Of a stretch of 64,000 nt of DNA, positions 18,260 through 27,850 are shown piece after piece. Position 1 is the first letter of the stretch. Each line of letters opens with the position of its first letter. The notes under the pieces were generated by a model. The model was not told the DNA's origin, ran no database searches, and was given only the letters and a program-made list of their open reading frames with translations. The translations under genes and the position numbers were made by a program. Origin of the DNA: JAJEFO01 sp022819605 (GTDB lineage: Bacteria; Pseudomonadota; Alphaproteobacteria; Rhodobacterales; Rhodobacteraceae); NCBI GenBank assembly GCA_965221545.1, contig OZ244901.1, positions 2,790,001 through 2,854,000 on the forward strand, written 5' to 3'.

Positions 18260-18882
18260 CAGCGGTCTTCCCTGAGTTGGCCGGCCTCCATGGCCGCTTG
18301 CTGTGCGGCGTCGGCAATGAGAGGCACGGCGACGGCTGTGCCTGTGATGACGGCTCGCAGGTAGGCCCATAGCTGCAGGCACAGGCGCGCGCACAGCACG
18401 CCAAACGCGATCGGAACCAGCAGCTTGGCAGGCCAGATTGGCAGGCCGATATCCATTGAACTGTCGCGGCTCCACATCGGCGCGGCAAAGTCAAAACTTC
18501 GTGCAAAATGCGCCCAGCTTCCCCAGACCATGAGCACCATGAACGCAAGAAGCGTCAGGACGAACACGAACTCGACGGCGTAGAGCGCCCGTCCGCGGAG
18601 CATTCCCACCAGGACATCCATCCGGACATGGGCGCCCTCTCGCTGTACATAAGAGATGCCCATAAAGGCTATGAGCGGCATCGCCTGCTCGATCCAGTCG
18701 ACATAGCCCGGCAACGGCTGGTTGAAGCCGTTCCGCCCGCCGACCGAAACAACGGCAAGCAGCATTAGGGCGAAGACCGCGATACCGCTGACAAGCGAAA
18801 GAGCGATTTCCAGCTTCAGGAGCCGCTGGTCAATCCGGCTGAGGATGCTGTCGTCGGACGCGACCTGCGAACCGATTGCCAT
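18259..18882 (-). CDS. dctQ: TRAP transporter small permease subunit DctQ
   Basis: A 207-residue protein with four predicted membrane helices: LVSGIAVFALMLLAVVSVGG, a segment around MPLIAFMGISYVQREGAHVR, VEFVFVLTLLAFMVLMVWGS and KLLVPIAFGVLCARLCLQLW. The motif YVQREGAHVRMDVL is characteristic of DctQ. It pairs with DctM in the membrane. I prefer ATG 18882 (AAGG upstream) to an in-frame TTG at 18909. It is second in the dctP-dctQ-dctM operon. Confidence 0.9.
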   Translation of the reverse strand: MAIGSQVASDDSILSRIDQRLLKLEIALSLVSGIAVFALMLLAVVSVGGRNGFNQPLPGYVDWIEQAMPLIAFMGISYVQREGAHVRMDVLVGMLRGRALYAVEFVFVLTLLAFMVLMVWGSWAHFARSFDFAAPMWSRDSSMDIGLPIWPAKLLVPIAFGVLCARLCLQLWAYLRAVITGTAVAVPLIADAAQQAAMEAGQLREDR

Positions 18883-18911
18883 GGATCTTACCTTCAACGC
18901 CGAGGACAACG

Positions 18912-18934
18912 CCCCGCGCCGCGTTGGCGCGGGG
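18912..18934 (-). other. GC-rich hairpin between dctP and dctQ
   Basis: CCCCGCGCC (18912-18920) and GGCGCGGGG (18926-18934) form a perfect 9-bp stem with a 5-base loop just after the dctP stop. No T-run follows in the minus-strand direction, so it is not a standard intrinsic terminator. In such operons a hairpin here can stabilise or attenuate the transcript so that more binding protein than permease is made; that is inference. Confidence 0.6.
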
Positions 18935-18952
18935 TTCTGACGGTCAAGTGTC

Positions 18953-19966
18953 TCAGTTCGACTGCGCGATCATGCCCGTGACGAGGTCGTACAGCTCCTG
19001 TGCCGGAAGACCACGCGCAGCGTTGCTCTCGATCCACTCGGCCGCGGCCGGCGCGGCGGCCGCAGCCCTGAATGCGGCAATCTCCTCGTCAGAGAAGGTG
19101 ACCCGCGTGATTCCGTGCTCATCTAGGGCGGGCCCCCAGGCGGTCATTGTATTGTTGTTGTAGTTGGCAACGTAGTGATCGAGCGCTTCATCGACCGAGC
19201 CGAGAAGCGCCTCGCGCTGCTCCTCCGAGAGCGCATTGAGCGCGTCGGTATTGACCACAACTGGGCAATTCACTGTACCGGGGTTGAGATTCGTGGTCCA
19301 CCACGTGGCATTCTCGATCGTGCCAAACGACATGTGGGCGTGGGGCGCAAAGCTAACCGCCTTGACGACACCGGAATCCAGGGCTTGGCGCACTTCGGTT
19401 GCCGACATCGATGTTGGCACAGCGCCGATCTTCTCCAGCGCCTTGCCGATGCCGCCTGTGGCGCGCACTGCCAGTCCCTCGAAATCCGCAAGCGAGGCCG
19501 GCGCTTCGCCTGTGCCGATTATGTTGTATTGGGGAAGCGGCGAAGGCATCAGCAGCGTAGCGTTCCAGCGTCCCAGATCGGCGACGGCTGCCGGGTGCCG
19601 GTAGACGGCCAACGAAAGCTCGATCTCCTGTTCCAGCGAGGAAACGCCGAGAAACGGCAGTTCGAGCACGGTGATGGTCGGATTCTTGTCGGCATGGTAC
19701 CCGGCACAGAACTGCGCCATCTCGAACGCGCCGATCGAGATGCCGTCGAGGTTTTCACGGTTCTTCGACAGCCCTCCATAAGAAAGGTTCAGCGTAAATT
19801 CGCCATCCGTCTTTTCGGCGACAAGTTCAGCAAGCTTTTCGACATGCTCCGTGAAGGCGCGGCGCGCACCCCACAGCGAGACATTCCATTCCACGGCCAG
19901 TGCTTCGCCGGCAAATGCAACCGTCAATGCGGCGACGCTCACTCGACCAATCAGTTTGTTCATCAT
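18953..19966 (-). CDS. dctP: TRAP transporter periplasmic solute-binding protein DctP
   Basis: A 337-residue secreted protein. The signal peptide is IGRVSVAALTVAFAGEALA, with cleavage likely before VEWNVSLWG. The mature part has the DctP pattern: FTEHVEKLAELVAEKTDGEF, FEGLAVRATGGIGKALEKIGAVP, and MSATEVRQALDSGVVKAVSF (the segment that orients the substrate). Two adjacent ATGs (19966 and 19963) follow AGGAGGAGG, and either could be used. It binds the substrate in the periplasm and delivers it to DctQM. The opposite-strand pepN starts 361 bases upstream. Confidence 0.9.
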   Translation of the reverse strand: MMNKLIGRVSVAALTVAFAGEALAVEWNVSLWGARRAFTEHVEKLAELVAEKTDGEFTLNLSYGGLSKNRENLDGISIGAFEMAQFCAGYHADKNPTITVLELPFLGVSSLEQEIELSLAVYRHPAAVADLGRWNATLLMPSPLPQYNIIGTGEAPASLADFEGLAVRATGGIGKALEKIGAVPTSMSATEVRQALDSGVVKAVSFAPHAHMSFGTIENATWWTTNLNPGTVNCPVVVNTDALNALSEEQREALLGSVDEALDHYVANYNNNTMTAWGPALDEHGITRVTFSDEEIAAFRAAAAAPAAAEWIESNAARGLPAQELYDLVTGMIAQSN

Positions 19967-20327
19967 TGGACCTCCTCCTGTCCTGAATCGTTCCTGCACG
20001 GCCTGAACCTGCACGATTTTCCCGACCAGGCCAATGAAGGAATCGGCGTGCAGCAGGGCGAATTTCTTTGGGAATTCTGCAAGCTCATGGGAGTGCCTTC
20101 CCGCCAACCAATCTTGACGATTCTCTCGTTGAACGCGTGCCGCCCGAGAACGGGTCCTTTTGTACCTCGGAGGTTGCTGGGTTTCCTGCCGAAGATGGCA
20201 TGCAAGCCGGCCGAAGCAATTGCAGGTCCCTTCAAACGCGATTGCCGCGGGAGCACCCGCCCGGCGTTGATCGCCGCTCCGCCACGCACTACATGAACCC
20301 ACGCCCATCATGGCAAGGATTCAGCCA
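19967..20327. promoter_or_regulatory. Divergent intergenic region dctP / pepN
   Basis: These 361 bases lie between two divergent starts and must hold the promoters for both the dctPQM operon and pepN. Open frames here are not protein-like. I see the strong ribosome site AGGAGGAGG for dctP at the left end and AAGGA for pepN at the right end, but no convincing promoter pair. Confidence 0.4.
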
Positions 20328-22925
20328 ATGAACGACAGCAGCCCGCAGCCCGTGCGCCTCGCCGATTATCGGCCGCCATCCTGGCTGGTGAACTCCGTTC
20401 ATCTGACATTCCTGCTTGTTCCGAAAGCAACCCGGGTCACTTCGCGCATCGCGTTCGCACCGAACCCCGAGGCAAGCGACCGGATCTTTCGCCTCGATGG
20501 CGAGGGCCTGCGTCTCATCCGCGCAGCGATCGACGGCCAGCCGGTCCACCCGCGCCTTGATGAACGCGGCCTGACCGCGGCCGCGCCGGAACGACCCTTC
20601 ACTTGGGAATGCGAGGTCGAGATTAACCCGGGTGCCAATACCGAACTTGAAGGCCTGTACCACTCGGACGGGCTCTTCTGCACGCAATGCGAGGCGGAGG
20701 GATTCCGGAAAATCACCTACTACCCGGATCGCCCCGACGTCATGGCGCCCTTCGACGTTCGCATCGAGAGTGACCTTCCCGTTCTGCTCTCGAACGGCAA
20801 CCTTGCCGCGGAAGGCAGCGGTTGGGCGGAGTGGCGCGACCCGTGGCCCAAGCCGTCATATCTATTTGCATTGGTAGCAGGAAAGCTTGTCGCGCATCGC
20901 GGCCACCACAGGACCCCCGATGGCCGCGGCATCAACCTCAACATCTGGGTCCGTCCGGGCGACGAGCACCGCAGCGCCCATGCATTGGACAGCCTCAAGC
21001 GCGCGATGAAATGGGACGAACGCGCCTATGGCCGCATCTATGACCTTGACGTCTTCAACCTGGTCGCTGTCGACAACTTCAATGCCGGAGCCATGGAGAA
21101 CAAGGGGCTCAACATATTCAATTCAAAATACGTCCTTGCCTCGCCCGAGTCCGCAACCGACCGCGACTACGAAGCGATCGAGAGCATCGTTGCACACGAG
21201 TACTTTCACAACTGGACCGGAAACCGGATCACTTGCCGCGACTGGTTCCAGCTTTGCCTCAAGGAAGGACTGACGGTGTTCCGGGACCAGCAGTTCACCG
21301 AGGACATGAGAGGTCGGGCCGTCAAGCGCATCGACGATGTCATGGCATTGCGTTCACGACAGTTCAGGGAAGACAACGGCCCGCTTGCGCATCCCGTTCG
21401 GCCGGAAAGCTACATCGAGATCAACAATTTCTACACCGCAACCGTCTACGAAAAGGGTGCCGAGGTAATTCGCATGCTGAAGACGCTGGTGGGCAACGCG
21501 GCATACGAAAGGGCTCTTCAGACTTATTTTGACCACCATGACGGTCAGGCCGCAACGGTCGATGATTTCTATGCCTGCTTCACGGAGGTCGCGGGCAATG
21601 AACTGAACGGCTTCGAACGCTGGTGGAACCAGTCCGGCACGCCTCGCGTCGCCGTCTCGCGGCATTGGGACGGCAACCGCCTGGTGCTGACGCTCCGGCA
21701 ACGCACGCCGCCCACCCCCGGCCAATCGACCAAGCGTCCGTTCCGGATTCCCCTTGCAGTCGGCGTGCTGGGGCAGGACGGCAAGCAACTCGCCGACACC
21801 GAAATACTGGATCTCAAGTCGGAACTGGGAAGCTGGATCTTCGTTCCTGGAAACGGCTGGGAGGAAACTGACGCCCATCTGGACGGCCCGGTGGCCAGTA
21901 CGGACGACGCGCCCGTCCTCTCGATAAACCGCGACTTTTCGGCGCCGGTGATCCTGGAGCGGCAGATGTCCGAAGCCGAGCGCCTGACAATCCTTGCGCA
22001 CGACCCGGACCTGTTCAACCGCTGGGAAGCCGGAAGGCTGCTGGCCAAGGAAGAACTTGCCAGGATTGTGACAAGCGATTCGGAGCCGGGCCGCGACTAC
22101 ATCGACGCTCTCGGACAGCTTCTTTCAAACGACTCGCTTGATCCCGCCTTCCGCGCGGCTGCGCTCGACCTGCCTTCGGAAGAGGACCTTGTCCGCGCGA
22201 TCCGCGACGAGGGCCAGGTCCCGGATCCGATGCGCATCCATGACTGCCGCCAGTCGATGCGGACGGTCATTGCCGAACATCTCCACGCCACCTTCGTCCG
22301 GCTGTTTCAGGAGATGGAAGTGCCGGGTCCGTATCGCCCCGATCCGAAGGATGCCGGCCGGCGGGCGTTGCGCCTTGCCGCGCTTTCGGCACTGGTGCGC
22401 GTGGAAGGACCTGAACTCGCGCGAGAGGTCTATGCCGAAGCGAACAACATGACAGAGTCGCTCGGAGCGCTGCGAACGCTGGTGCGAGCCGGCAAAGCGG
22501 ACAAGGAACTTGCCGCCTTCTTCGAGCGCTGGAAGGACGACCCGAATGTCCTGGACAAGTGGTTCTCAATCCAGATTCTTGAGGCCGGGCCTGACGCGGC
22601 GCTCGCCGCCGCCAAGGAGCTTTCCGAGCACTCGCAGTTCAACTGGAAGACGCCCAATCGCTTTCGGGCCGTGATCGGCGTCTTCGCCGCGACATTGTCC
22701 GCGTTCCACCACCCGTCGGGTGCAGGCTACGAATTGACAGTCGACTGGCTCGCCAGGCTTGACCCCGTGAATCCCCAGGTTGCAGCGCGCACGGCCACGG
22801 CGTTCGAAACGAGGAATCTCTTCGACGAAGAACGTCAGCGCATGATGGCCCAAGCCCTGAGGCGCCTCCTCAAGAACCCCAGCCGGGACCTCGGAGAGAT
22901 CGTGTCCAAGATTCTCGACGGTTGA
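20328..22925 (+). CDS. pepN: Aminopeptidase N (M1 family)
   Basis: An 865-residue cytosolic zinc aminopeptidase, close in length to E. coli PepN (870). It removes N-terminal residues from peptides. The exopeptidase motif is GAMENKGLNIFNSKYVLA, and the zinc site is HEYFHNWTGNRITCRDW followed by the Glu in LKEGLTVFRDQQF. The PepN-type N-terminal domain shows CTQCEAEGFRKITYYPDRPD, and the C-terminal helical domain ends in the usual region with EANNMTESLGALR. I chose ATG 20328, which has AAGGA eight bases upstream; an in-frame ATG at 20310 lacks one. Confidence 0.96.
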   Translation: MNDSSPQPVRLADYRPPSWLVNSVHLTFLLVPKATRVTSRIAFAPNPEASDRIFRLDGEGLRLIRAAIDGQPVHPRLDERGLTAAAPERPFTWECEVEINPGANTELEGLYHSDGLFCTQCEAEGFRKITYYPDRPDVMAPFDVRIESDLPVLLSNGNLAAEGSGWAEWRDPWPKPSYLFALVAGKLVAHRGHHRTPDGRGINLNIWVRPGDEHRSAHALDSLKRAMKWDERAYGRIYDLDVFNLVAVDNFNAGAMENKGLNIFNSKYVLASPESATDRDYEAIESIVAHEYFHNWTGNRITCRDWFQLCLKEGLTVFRDQQFTEDMRGRAVKRIDDVMALRSRQFREDNGPLAHPVRPESYIEINNFYTATVYEKGAEVIRMLKTLVGNAAYERALQTYFDHHDGQAATVDDFYACFTEVAGNELNGFERWWNQSGTPRVAVSRHWDGNRLVLTLRQRTPPTPGQSTKRPFRIPLAVGVLGQDGKQLADTEILDLKSELGSWIFVPGNGWEETDAHLDGPVASTDDAPVLSINRDFSAPVILERQMSEAERLTILAHDPDLFNRWEAGRLLAKEELARIVTSDSEPGRDYIDALGQLLSNDSLDPAFRAAALDLPSEEDLVRAIRDEGQVPDPMRIHDCRQSMRTVIAEHLHATFVRLFQEMEVPGPYRPDPKDAGRRALRLAALSALVRVEGPELAREVYAEANNMTESLGALRTLVRAGKADKELAAFFERWKDDPNVLDKWFSIQILEAGPDAALAAAKELSEHSQFNWKTPNRFRAVIGVFAATLSAFHHPSGAGYELTVDWLARLDPVNPQVAARTATAFETRNLFDEERQRMMAQALRRLLKNPSRDLGEIVSKILDG

Positions 22926-23109
22926 CCCGCTCGCCAACATGTCCGTTTCGCATCCCTGTCATGCTCAGCTGATTGTGGAGTGCGAGGCGAAAATCGTGTA
23001 TTCGGGCAAGAAAATGCGCCAGTCCCGATGCACTCCGACTGGGAGCGGTGAAATGCCTATGGCAAAACGCGCCAAGATTCCGTTGCGGAATGCAGGTTGA
23101 AGGCCGGTC

Positions 23110-23970
23110 ATGAAGGAACGCCTTGATCCCCTCATAGCAGAGCGCGCTCCGTGGCTCTTCCGGGATACACGGTTTTCCACTCTGTCCCGACGCATTCTCA
23201 TGTCGCTTCTGAGCTACCAAAGGACCGTCACGCTCGGTGAACTCTATGACCCCTGGCCAGCGAAACGGATCATGCATCATGTGGCCGGCCTTCTTGCCCG
23301 CGACCTCGAAGTTGCTGGCCTCGACAACCTTCCGCGGCACGGCCCGGCGCTGATCGTTGCCAACCACCCGACCGGCATCGCGGACGGGATCATGTTGTAT
23401 CACTCGATCTCCCCGATTCGGCCTGACCTCTTCATCTACACGAATTCGGACATCCTGCGCCTGCTGCCGCAGTTTCAGTGCATGATCGCACCGGTCGAGT
23501 GGCGCCGCGACAAGAGAACACGCGCCAAGACCCGAGAAACCCTGGAATACACCCGCACGGCGATCAATGCCGGCCGCATCGGCGTGATCTTCCCGTCGGG
23601 GCGTCTCGCAAAGCGTCGCGGGCTGAGGCTCCACGAGCGTGACTGGATTCCTTCAGCGGCCATGATCGCGCGCAAGTTCAACCTGCCCGTGATACCGCTG
23701 CACATCCGGGCCCGAAATTCCGCGCTCTTCTACCTCTTCGACTTCATTCACCCGACGCTCCGCGACATCACCCTGTTCTACGAGACCCTCAACAAGGACC
23801 GTCAGCCCTATCGCTTGAGGATCGGCGAGCCGATCTCCCCCGCCGCCCTGCCGGAAAAGTCGGAAGAGGCAATCGAAGTCATGAAGAAGGCGACGCTGGC
23901 GCTTGGCGGGCGCCATGCTCCGACCGTGTCGCTTGTGCAGAGCACCCGGTTTCCGACCTGGGTTCGATGA
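23110..23970 (+). CDS. PlsC-like lysophospholipid/glycerolipid acyltransferase family protein
   Basis: A 286-residue protein with the 1-acyl-glycerol-phosphate acyltransferase fold. The catalytic block is ALIVANHPTGIADGIML; here five residues separate His and Asp, a spacing I know from some alphaproteobacterial members. Further blocks are IGVIFPSGR (the FPEG-type block) and LPVIPLHIRA. It transfers an acyl chain to a glycerolipid or ornithine-lipid precursor at the inner membrane; the exact acceptor cannot be read. No strong membrane helix is visible. The ATG is preceded by GAAGGCCGGTC. It is followed by gatB in the same direction, 180 bases away. Confidence 0.85.
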   Translation: MKERLDPLIAERAPWLFRDTRFSTLSRRILMSLLSYQRTVTLGELYDPWPAKRIMHHVAGLLARDLEVAGLDNLPRHGPALIVANHPTGIADGIMLYHSISPIRPDLFIYTNSDILRLLPQFQCMIAPVEWRRDKRTRAKTRETLEYTRTAINAGRIGVIFPSGRLAKRRGLRLHERDWIPSAAMIARKFNLPVIPLHIRARNSALFYLFDFIHPTLRDITLFYETLNKDRQPYRLRIGEPISPAALPEKSEEAIEVMKKATLALGGRHAPTVSLVQSTRFPTWVR

Positions 23971-24150
23971 ACCGCCTGTCCGCTCCTGGTTCCGCAGACA
24001 CGCATCACGCACCGCACGGCACCAGAATGCGTATCGGTTCGAAAAGACCCGGTCCTTGCCGGAGGAGACATCCAGCATTCATTCCAGCTTGAAGGCTTGG
24101 TCGGCGTCTCCTAGAACGCATTCGGATTCATGTCCAAGGACGCATGAGAG

Positions 24151-25662
24151 ATGCTTGACCTGACCTACGACTCTCCGGACCCAAAGGTCATCGTCGGAGA
24201 CACTGGACCCTGGGAAATCGTGATCGGCCTTGAGGTCCATGCACAAGTTGCATCGTCCTCGAAACTCTTTTCCGACGCCTCGACCAGATTCGGAGCTGAA
24301 CCAAACTCGAACGTTTCATTCGTCGACGCGGCAATGCCGGGCATGCTGCCAGTCATAAACGAGTTCTGCGTGGCCCAGGCGGTACGTACCGGCCTCGGCC
24401 TCAACGCCAAGATCAACCTCGTGAGCGCTTTCGACCGCAAGAACTACTTCTATCCCGACTTGCCTCAGGGGTACCAGATCAGCCAGCTCTACCATCCGAT
24501 TGTCGGGGAGGGAGTGGTGCTTGTCGATCTCGCACCGGGGGTTGCACGAAAGGTGCGCATCGAGCGCATTCACCTCGAACAGGATGCCGGGAAATCCATT
24601 CACGACATGGATCCAGAGTCTTCCTTCGTGGATCTCAACCGGACCGGCGTTGCCTTGATGGAAATCGTATCAAGACCGGATGTGCGCGGCCCCGAGGAGG
24701 CCGCCGCCTATGTCGGAAAGCTGCGCCAGATCCTGCGCTACCTCGGCACCTGTGACGGCAACATGCAGAACGGAAATCTCCGCGCCGACGTCAACATCAG
24801 CGTATGCCGCCCCGGCGACCATGAAACCTACCTAGAGTCCGGGGATCACGATGTCCTTGGCACACGGTGCGAAATCAAGAACATGAACTCGATGCGCTTC
24901 ATTCAGCAGGCAATCGAGTTCGAGGCCCGTCGCCAGATTCGAATCCTGGAAGGCGGCGGCAGCGTCGAGCAGGAAACGCGACTCTACGATCCCGACAAGG
25001 GCGAAACAAGATCCATGCGCTCAAAGGAAGAGGCCCATGACTACCGCTACTTCCCCTGCCCCGATCTCCTGCCACTTGAGATCGAACAGTCATGGGTCGA
25101 CAGCATCAAGGCAACGCTGCCCGAGCTTCCCGACGCAAAGAAAGCTCGTTTCATCGCTGATTACGGCATGACCGAATACGATGCTGGCGTCCTGACGGCG
25201 GACGTGGATTCCGCCACTTATTTTGAGGAAGTGGCCAAGGGTCGCGACGGAAAGTCGGCGGCAAACTGGGTGATCAACGAGCTCTTCGGCCGCCTCAAGA
25301 AGCACGACCTCGAAATATCCGACAGCCCGGTCTCGACGTCACAGCTCGGATCCATTCTCGACCTCATCGGAAAGGGAGACATCTCGGGGAAGATCGCAAA
25401 GGACCTCTTCGACATCGTATGGTCAGATGGCGGAGATCCGGCAGAAGTCGTGGAAGCCCGCAGCATGAAGCAGGTGACCGATATCGGGGAAATCGAAGAG
25501 GCCGTGAACAATGTCATTGCAGACAATCCCGTCCAGGTTGAAAAGGCCAAGGACAACCCAAAGCTTGCTGGCTGGTTTGTCGGCCAGGTCATGAAGGCTA
25601 CGGCCGGCAAGGCGAATCCAAAGGCGGTGAACGAACTGGTCACGAAGAAACTCGGACTGTAG
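24151..25662 (+). CDS. gatB: Aspartyl/glutamyl-tRNA(Asn/Gln) amidotransferase subunit B
   Basis: A 503-residue GatB, the usual length. It is the kinase/tRNA-binding subunit of the GatCAB complex that turns Glu-tRNA(Gln) or Asp-tRNA(Asn) into the amide form. Diagnostic segments are WEIVIGLEVHAQVASSSKLF at the start, SAFDRKNYFYPDLPQGYQIS, GVALMEIVSRPDVRGPEEAA and DVNISVCRPG, with the YqeY-like tail at the end (KATAGKANPKAVNELVTKKL). No gatA or gatC lies beside it, which is normal in many alphaproteobacteria. Confidence 0.97.
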   Translation: MLDLTYDSPDPKVIVGDTGPWEIVIGLEVHAQVASSSKLFSDASTRFGAEPNSNVSFVDAAMPGMLPVINEFCVAQAVRTGLGLNAKINLVSAFDRKNYFYPDLPQGYQISQLYHPIVGEGVVLVDLAPGVARKVRIERIHLEQDAGKSIHDMDPESSFVDLNRTGVALMEIVSRPDVRGPEEAAAYVGKLRQILRYLGTCDGNMQNGNLRADVNISVCRPGDHETYLESGDHDVLGTRCEIKNMNSMRFIQQAIEFEARRQIRILEGGGSVEQETRLYDPDKGETRSMRSKEEAHDYRYFPCPDLLPLEIEQSWVDSIKATLPELPDAKKARFIADYGMTEYDAGVLTADVDSATYFEEVAKGRDGKSAANWVINELFGRLKKHDLEISDSPVSTSQLGSILDLIGKGDISGKIAKDLFDIVWSDGGDPAEVVEARSMKQVTDIGEIEEAVNNVIADNPVQVEKAKDNPKLAGWFVGQVMKATAGKANPKAVNELVTKKLGL

Positions 25663-25719
25663 CGCGCTGGCGGGAGTCGGATCGCACGGCACCACACCAA
25701 GCAGTCCCCAATGCCCTGC

Positions 25720-25986
25720 CTAATCCTCGATTTTGAGCGCGAGTGCGTGAATGCGGCCGATCAAGTCAGGTCCCAAGGCCTCGTGAACAGCGCGATGCCG
25801 CGCAATCCGGCTTTGCCCCTTGAACGCATCTGACGCGATCCGAACCCTGAAATGGCTCTGCCCGCCCTCCTGGTAGCCTGCATGGCCGCGATGGCTTTCG
25901 CTTTCGTCCATGACCTCGAGTGCGCGCGGCGCGAATGCAACTGCAAGCTTTTGGCGAATTTCGTCCTCAACACGCATTTTTGACAT
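25720..25986 (-). CDS. bolA: BolA family protein
   Basis: An 88-residue BolA. The family pattern is present: VEDEIRQKLAVAFAPRALEV, ESESHRGHAGYQEGGQSHFR with the class-defining histidines, and AFKGQSRIARHRAVHEALGP followed by IHALALKIED. BolA proteins partner monothiol glutaredoxins in iron-sulfur handling and regulation. The start ATG 25986 is defined by length and by MSKMRVEDEI; the frame is open further upstream but only as shadow of the J-protein gene. The start is back to back with the J-protein gene (66 bases between start codons). Confidence 0.92.
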   Translation of the reverse strand: MSKMRVEDEIRQKLAVAFAPRALEVMDESESHRGHAGYQEGGQSHFRVRIASDAFKGQSRIARHRAVHEALGPDLIGRIHALALKIED

Positions 25987-26052
25987 TTGCCTCTTCAATC
26001 TGCTGGCCGAGAAGTTAAACTCTCCGGTCCGAGTCGGAAAGGCAGACGGCGC

Positions 26053-26685
26053 ATGGCCAAGGATCCGTTTGGATTTGATCTCAGCGTGTCTACGGACAAG
26101 AAGAAGCGATCGCGGACGCGACGCGGCATGTCGGGCGCATTCGAGACGTCGACCCGACAGTGCCAGCACGCCGGATGCACGAACACGGGGCAGTATCGCG
26201 CGCCCAAGTCCCCTGATGATCTCGACGAGTTCTACTGGTTCTGCAAGGAGCATGTGCGGGAATACAACCTGAAGTGGAATTTCTTTCACGGGCACACCGA
26301 GGAAGAGCTGGCCCAGCAGATTGACAGGGATCGGGTCTGGGAGCGCGAAACCAAGCCGTTCGGCAAGGATGGCGAGGAGGCCCGCGCGTGGTCGCGGCTA
26401 GGAGTTGACGACCCGCATCAGATCCTGGGCGAAAACGCCACGCAGAACCCCGGGAAATCGATCACGGGATCACGAAGGCTCCTCCCGACAGAGCGGCGCG
26501 CACTGGATATCCTCGATGCGAAGGATCATTGGACCAAGGCCGAAATTCGCAAATCTTACAAGGCATTGATAAAGATTCTTCATCCTGACATGAACGGCGG
26601 CGACCGAGGCCACGAAGAGCAGCTCTCGGAGGTCGTCTGGGCTTGGGACCAGATCAAGGACAGCAGGAACTTCCAGGGCAAGTAG
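26053..26685 (+). CDS. J-domain protein with an N-terminal Cys/His cluster
   Basis: A 210-residue protein of the DnaJ-like family that stands next to bolA and cobS in many Rhodobacterales. The J domain is at the C-terminus, with the catalytic HPD at residues 177-179 (KALIKILHPDMNGGD). The N-terminal half has C37-x-H39-x2-C42 and C64-x2-H67 (FCKEH), a possible zinc site. It should stimulate an Hsp70 (DnaK), perhaps for CobNST assembly, but that is inference. I chose ATG 26053; an earlier TTG at 25987 would overlap the divergent promoter region. Confidence 0.85.
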   Translation: MAKDPFGFDLSVSTDKKKRSRTRRGMSGAFETSTRQCQHAGCTNTGQYRAPKSPDDLDEFYWFCKEHVREYNLKWNFFHGHTEEELAQQIDRDRVWERETKPFGKDGEEARAWSRLGVDDPHQILGENATQNPGKSITGSRRLLPTERRALDILDAKDHWTKAEIRKSYKALIKILHPDMNGGDRGHEEQLSEVVWAWDQIKDSRNFQGK

Positions 26686-26863
26686 GCGATCCGGCGATAT
26701 CCGGCGCAGTGCCGGCCGCACGCTCCTGGGCCAGGGAACAGCTTGCTGCCACGTCACTTCCTGGACGCGCTGCGCGACGGCAGGGTTTTCCTTGCACCTG
26801 TCACCGGAATGAGGCACGTCAGGGTTCGATCAAGTCTCACCCCGCAAGCAAAAGAGAAGCGCC

Positions 26864-27850
26864 ATGGATCATCGCCTGTTGGACGCGGATGCCAAGCCGA
26901 CCGAAGAAATCGACGTGCGGGAGGCCTTCGGCATCGACTCCGACATGAAGGTAAGGGGGTTTGCCGAGCCGAGCGACCGCGTTCCGGTTCTTGATCCGAC
27001 CTACAAGTTCGACCCGGACACGACTCTCGCCATCCTGGCCGGCTTCCAGTACAATCGGCGCGTCATCATTCAAGGCTATCACGGCACCGGAAAGTCCACC
27101 CATATCGAGCAGGTGGCGACCCGGCTCAACTGGTCCTGCATCCGCGTCAATCTCGACAGCCACATCAGCCGGATCGATCTCATCGGAAAGGACGCGATCA
27201 AGATCAGGGACGGCGTGCAGGTCACCCAGTTTCAGGAGGGAATCCTGCCTTGGGCGCTGCGCAACCCTACGGCCATCGTCTTCGACGAATACGACGCGGG
27301 CCGTGCGGACGTCATGTTCGTGATTCAGCGGGTCCTGGAATCAGACGGCAAGCTCACGCTTCTCGACCAGAACGAAATCATTACGCCACATCCGTCTTTC
27401 CGGCTGTTCGCGACCGCGAACACCGTGGGGCTGGGCGACACGACCGGGCTCTATCACGGAGTCCAGCAGATCAACCAAGCGCAGATGGACCGCTGGTCGC
27501 TGGTCGTCACGCTGAACTACCTGAGTCATGACGCCGAAACCGCGATCGTGCTCTCGAAGGCTCCGCACTACAACAACGCGAAGGGCCGCAAGACGATTGG
27601 CCAGATGGTTACCGTCGCTGACCTGACGAGAACGGCATTCATGAACGGCGATCTGTCGACCGTCATGAGCCCGCGGACCGTGATCAACTGGGCACTCAAC
27701 GCCGAGATTTTCCGCCATGTCGGCTATGCATTCCGCCTGACTTTCCTAAACAAGTGCGATGAGCTGGAGCGCCAGACCGTCGCGGAATTCTACCAGCGCT
27801 GCTTTGACGAAGAACTGCCGGAAAGCGCTGCAAGCGTGGCGGTCCCGTGA
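26864..27850 (+). CDS. cobS: Aerobic cobaltochelatase AAA+ subunit CobS
   Basis: A 328-residue AAA+ ATPase, the usual length for CobS. Walker A is IIQGYHGTGKSTHIEQVA, Walker B is TAIVFDEYDAGRADVMFV, and sensor-type residues lie in FRLFATANTVGLGD. With CobT it forms the ATP-driven chaperone module that powers CobN to insert cobalt into hydrogenobyrinate a,c-diamide during aerobic vitamin B12 synthesis. cobT follows 165 bases downstream; cobN is not in the window. Confidence 0.96.
   Translation: MDHRLLDADAKPTEEIDVREAFGIDSDMKVRGFAEPSDRVPVLDPTYKFDPDTTLAILAGFQYNRRVIIQGYHGTGKSTHIEQVATRLNWSCIRVNLDSHISRIDLIGKDAIKIRDGVQVTQFQEGILPWALRNPTAIVFDEYDAGRADVMFVIQRVLESDGKLTLLDQNEIITPHPSFRLFATANTVGLGDTTGLYHGVQQINQAQMDRWSLVVTLNYLSHDAETAIVLSKAPHYNNAKGRKTIGQMVTVADLTRTAFMNGDLSTVMSPRTVINWALNAEIFRHVGYAFRLTFLNKCDELERQTVAEFYQRCFDEELPESAASVAVP

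Noticed and set aside
16670..18364. A 564-codon plus-strand open frame
   Set aside because: It is the antisense shadow of dctM/dctQ: His, Asp and Arg-rich with no domain, while the minus strand encodes clear TRAP permease subunits.
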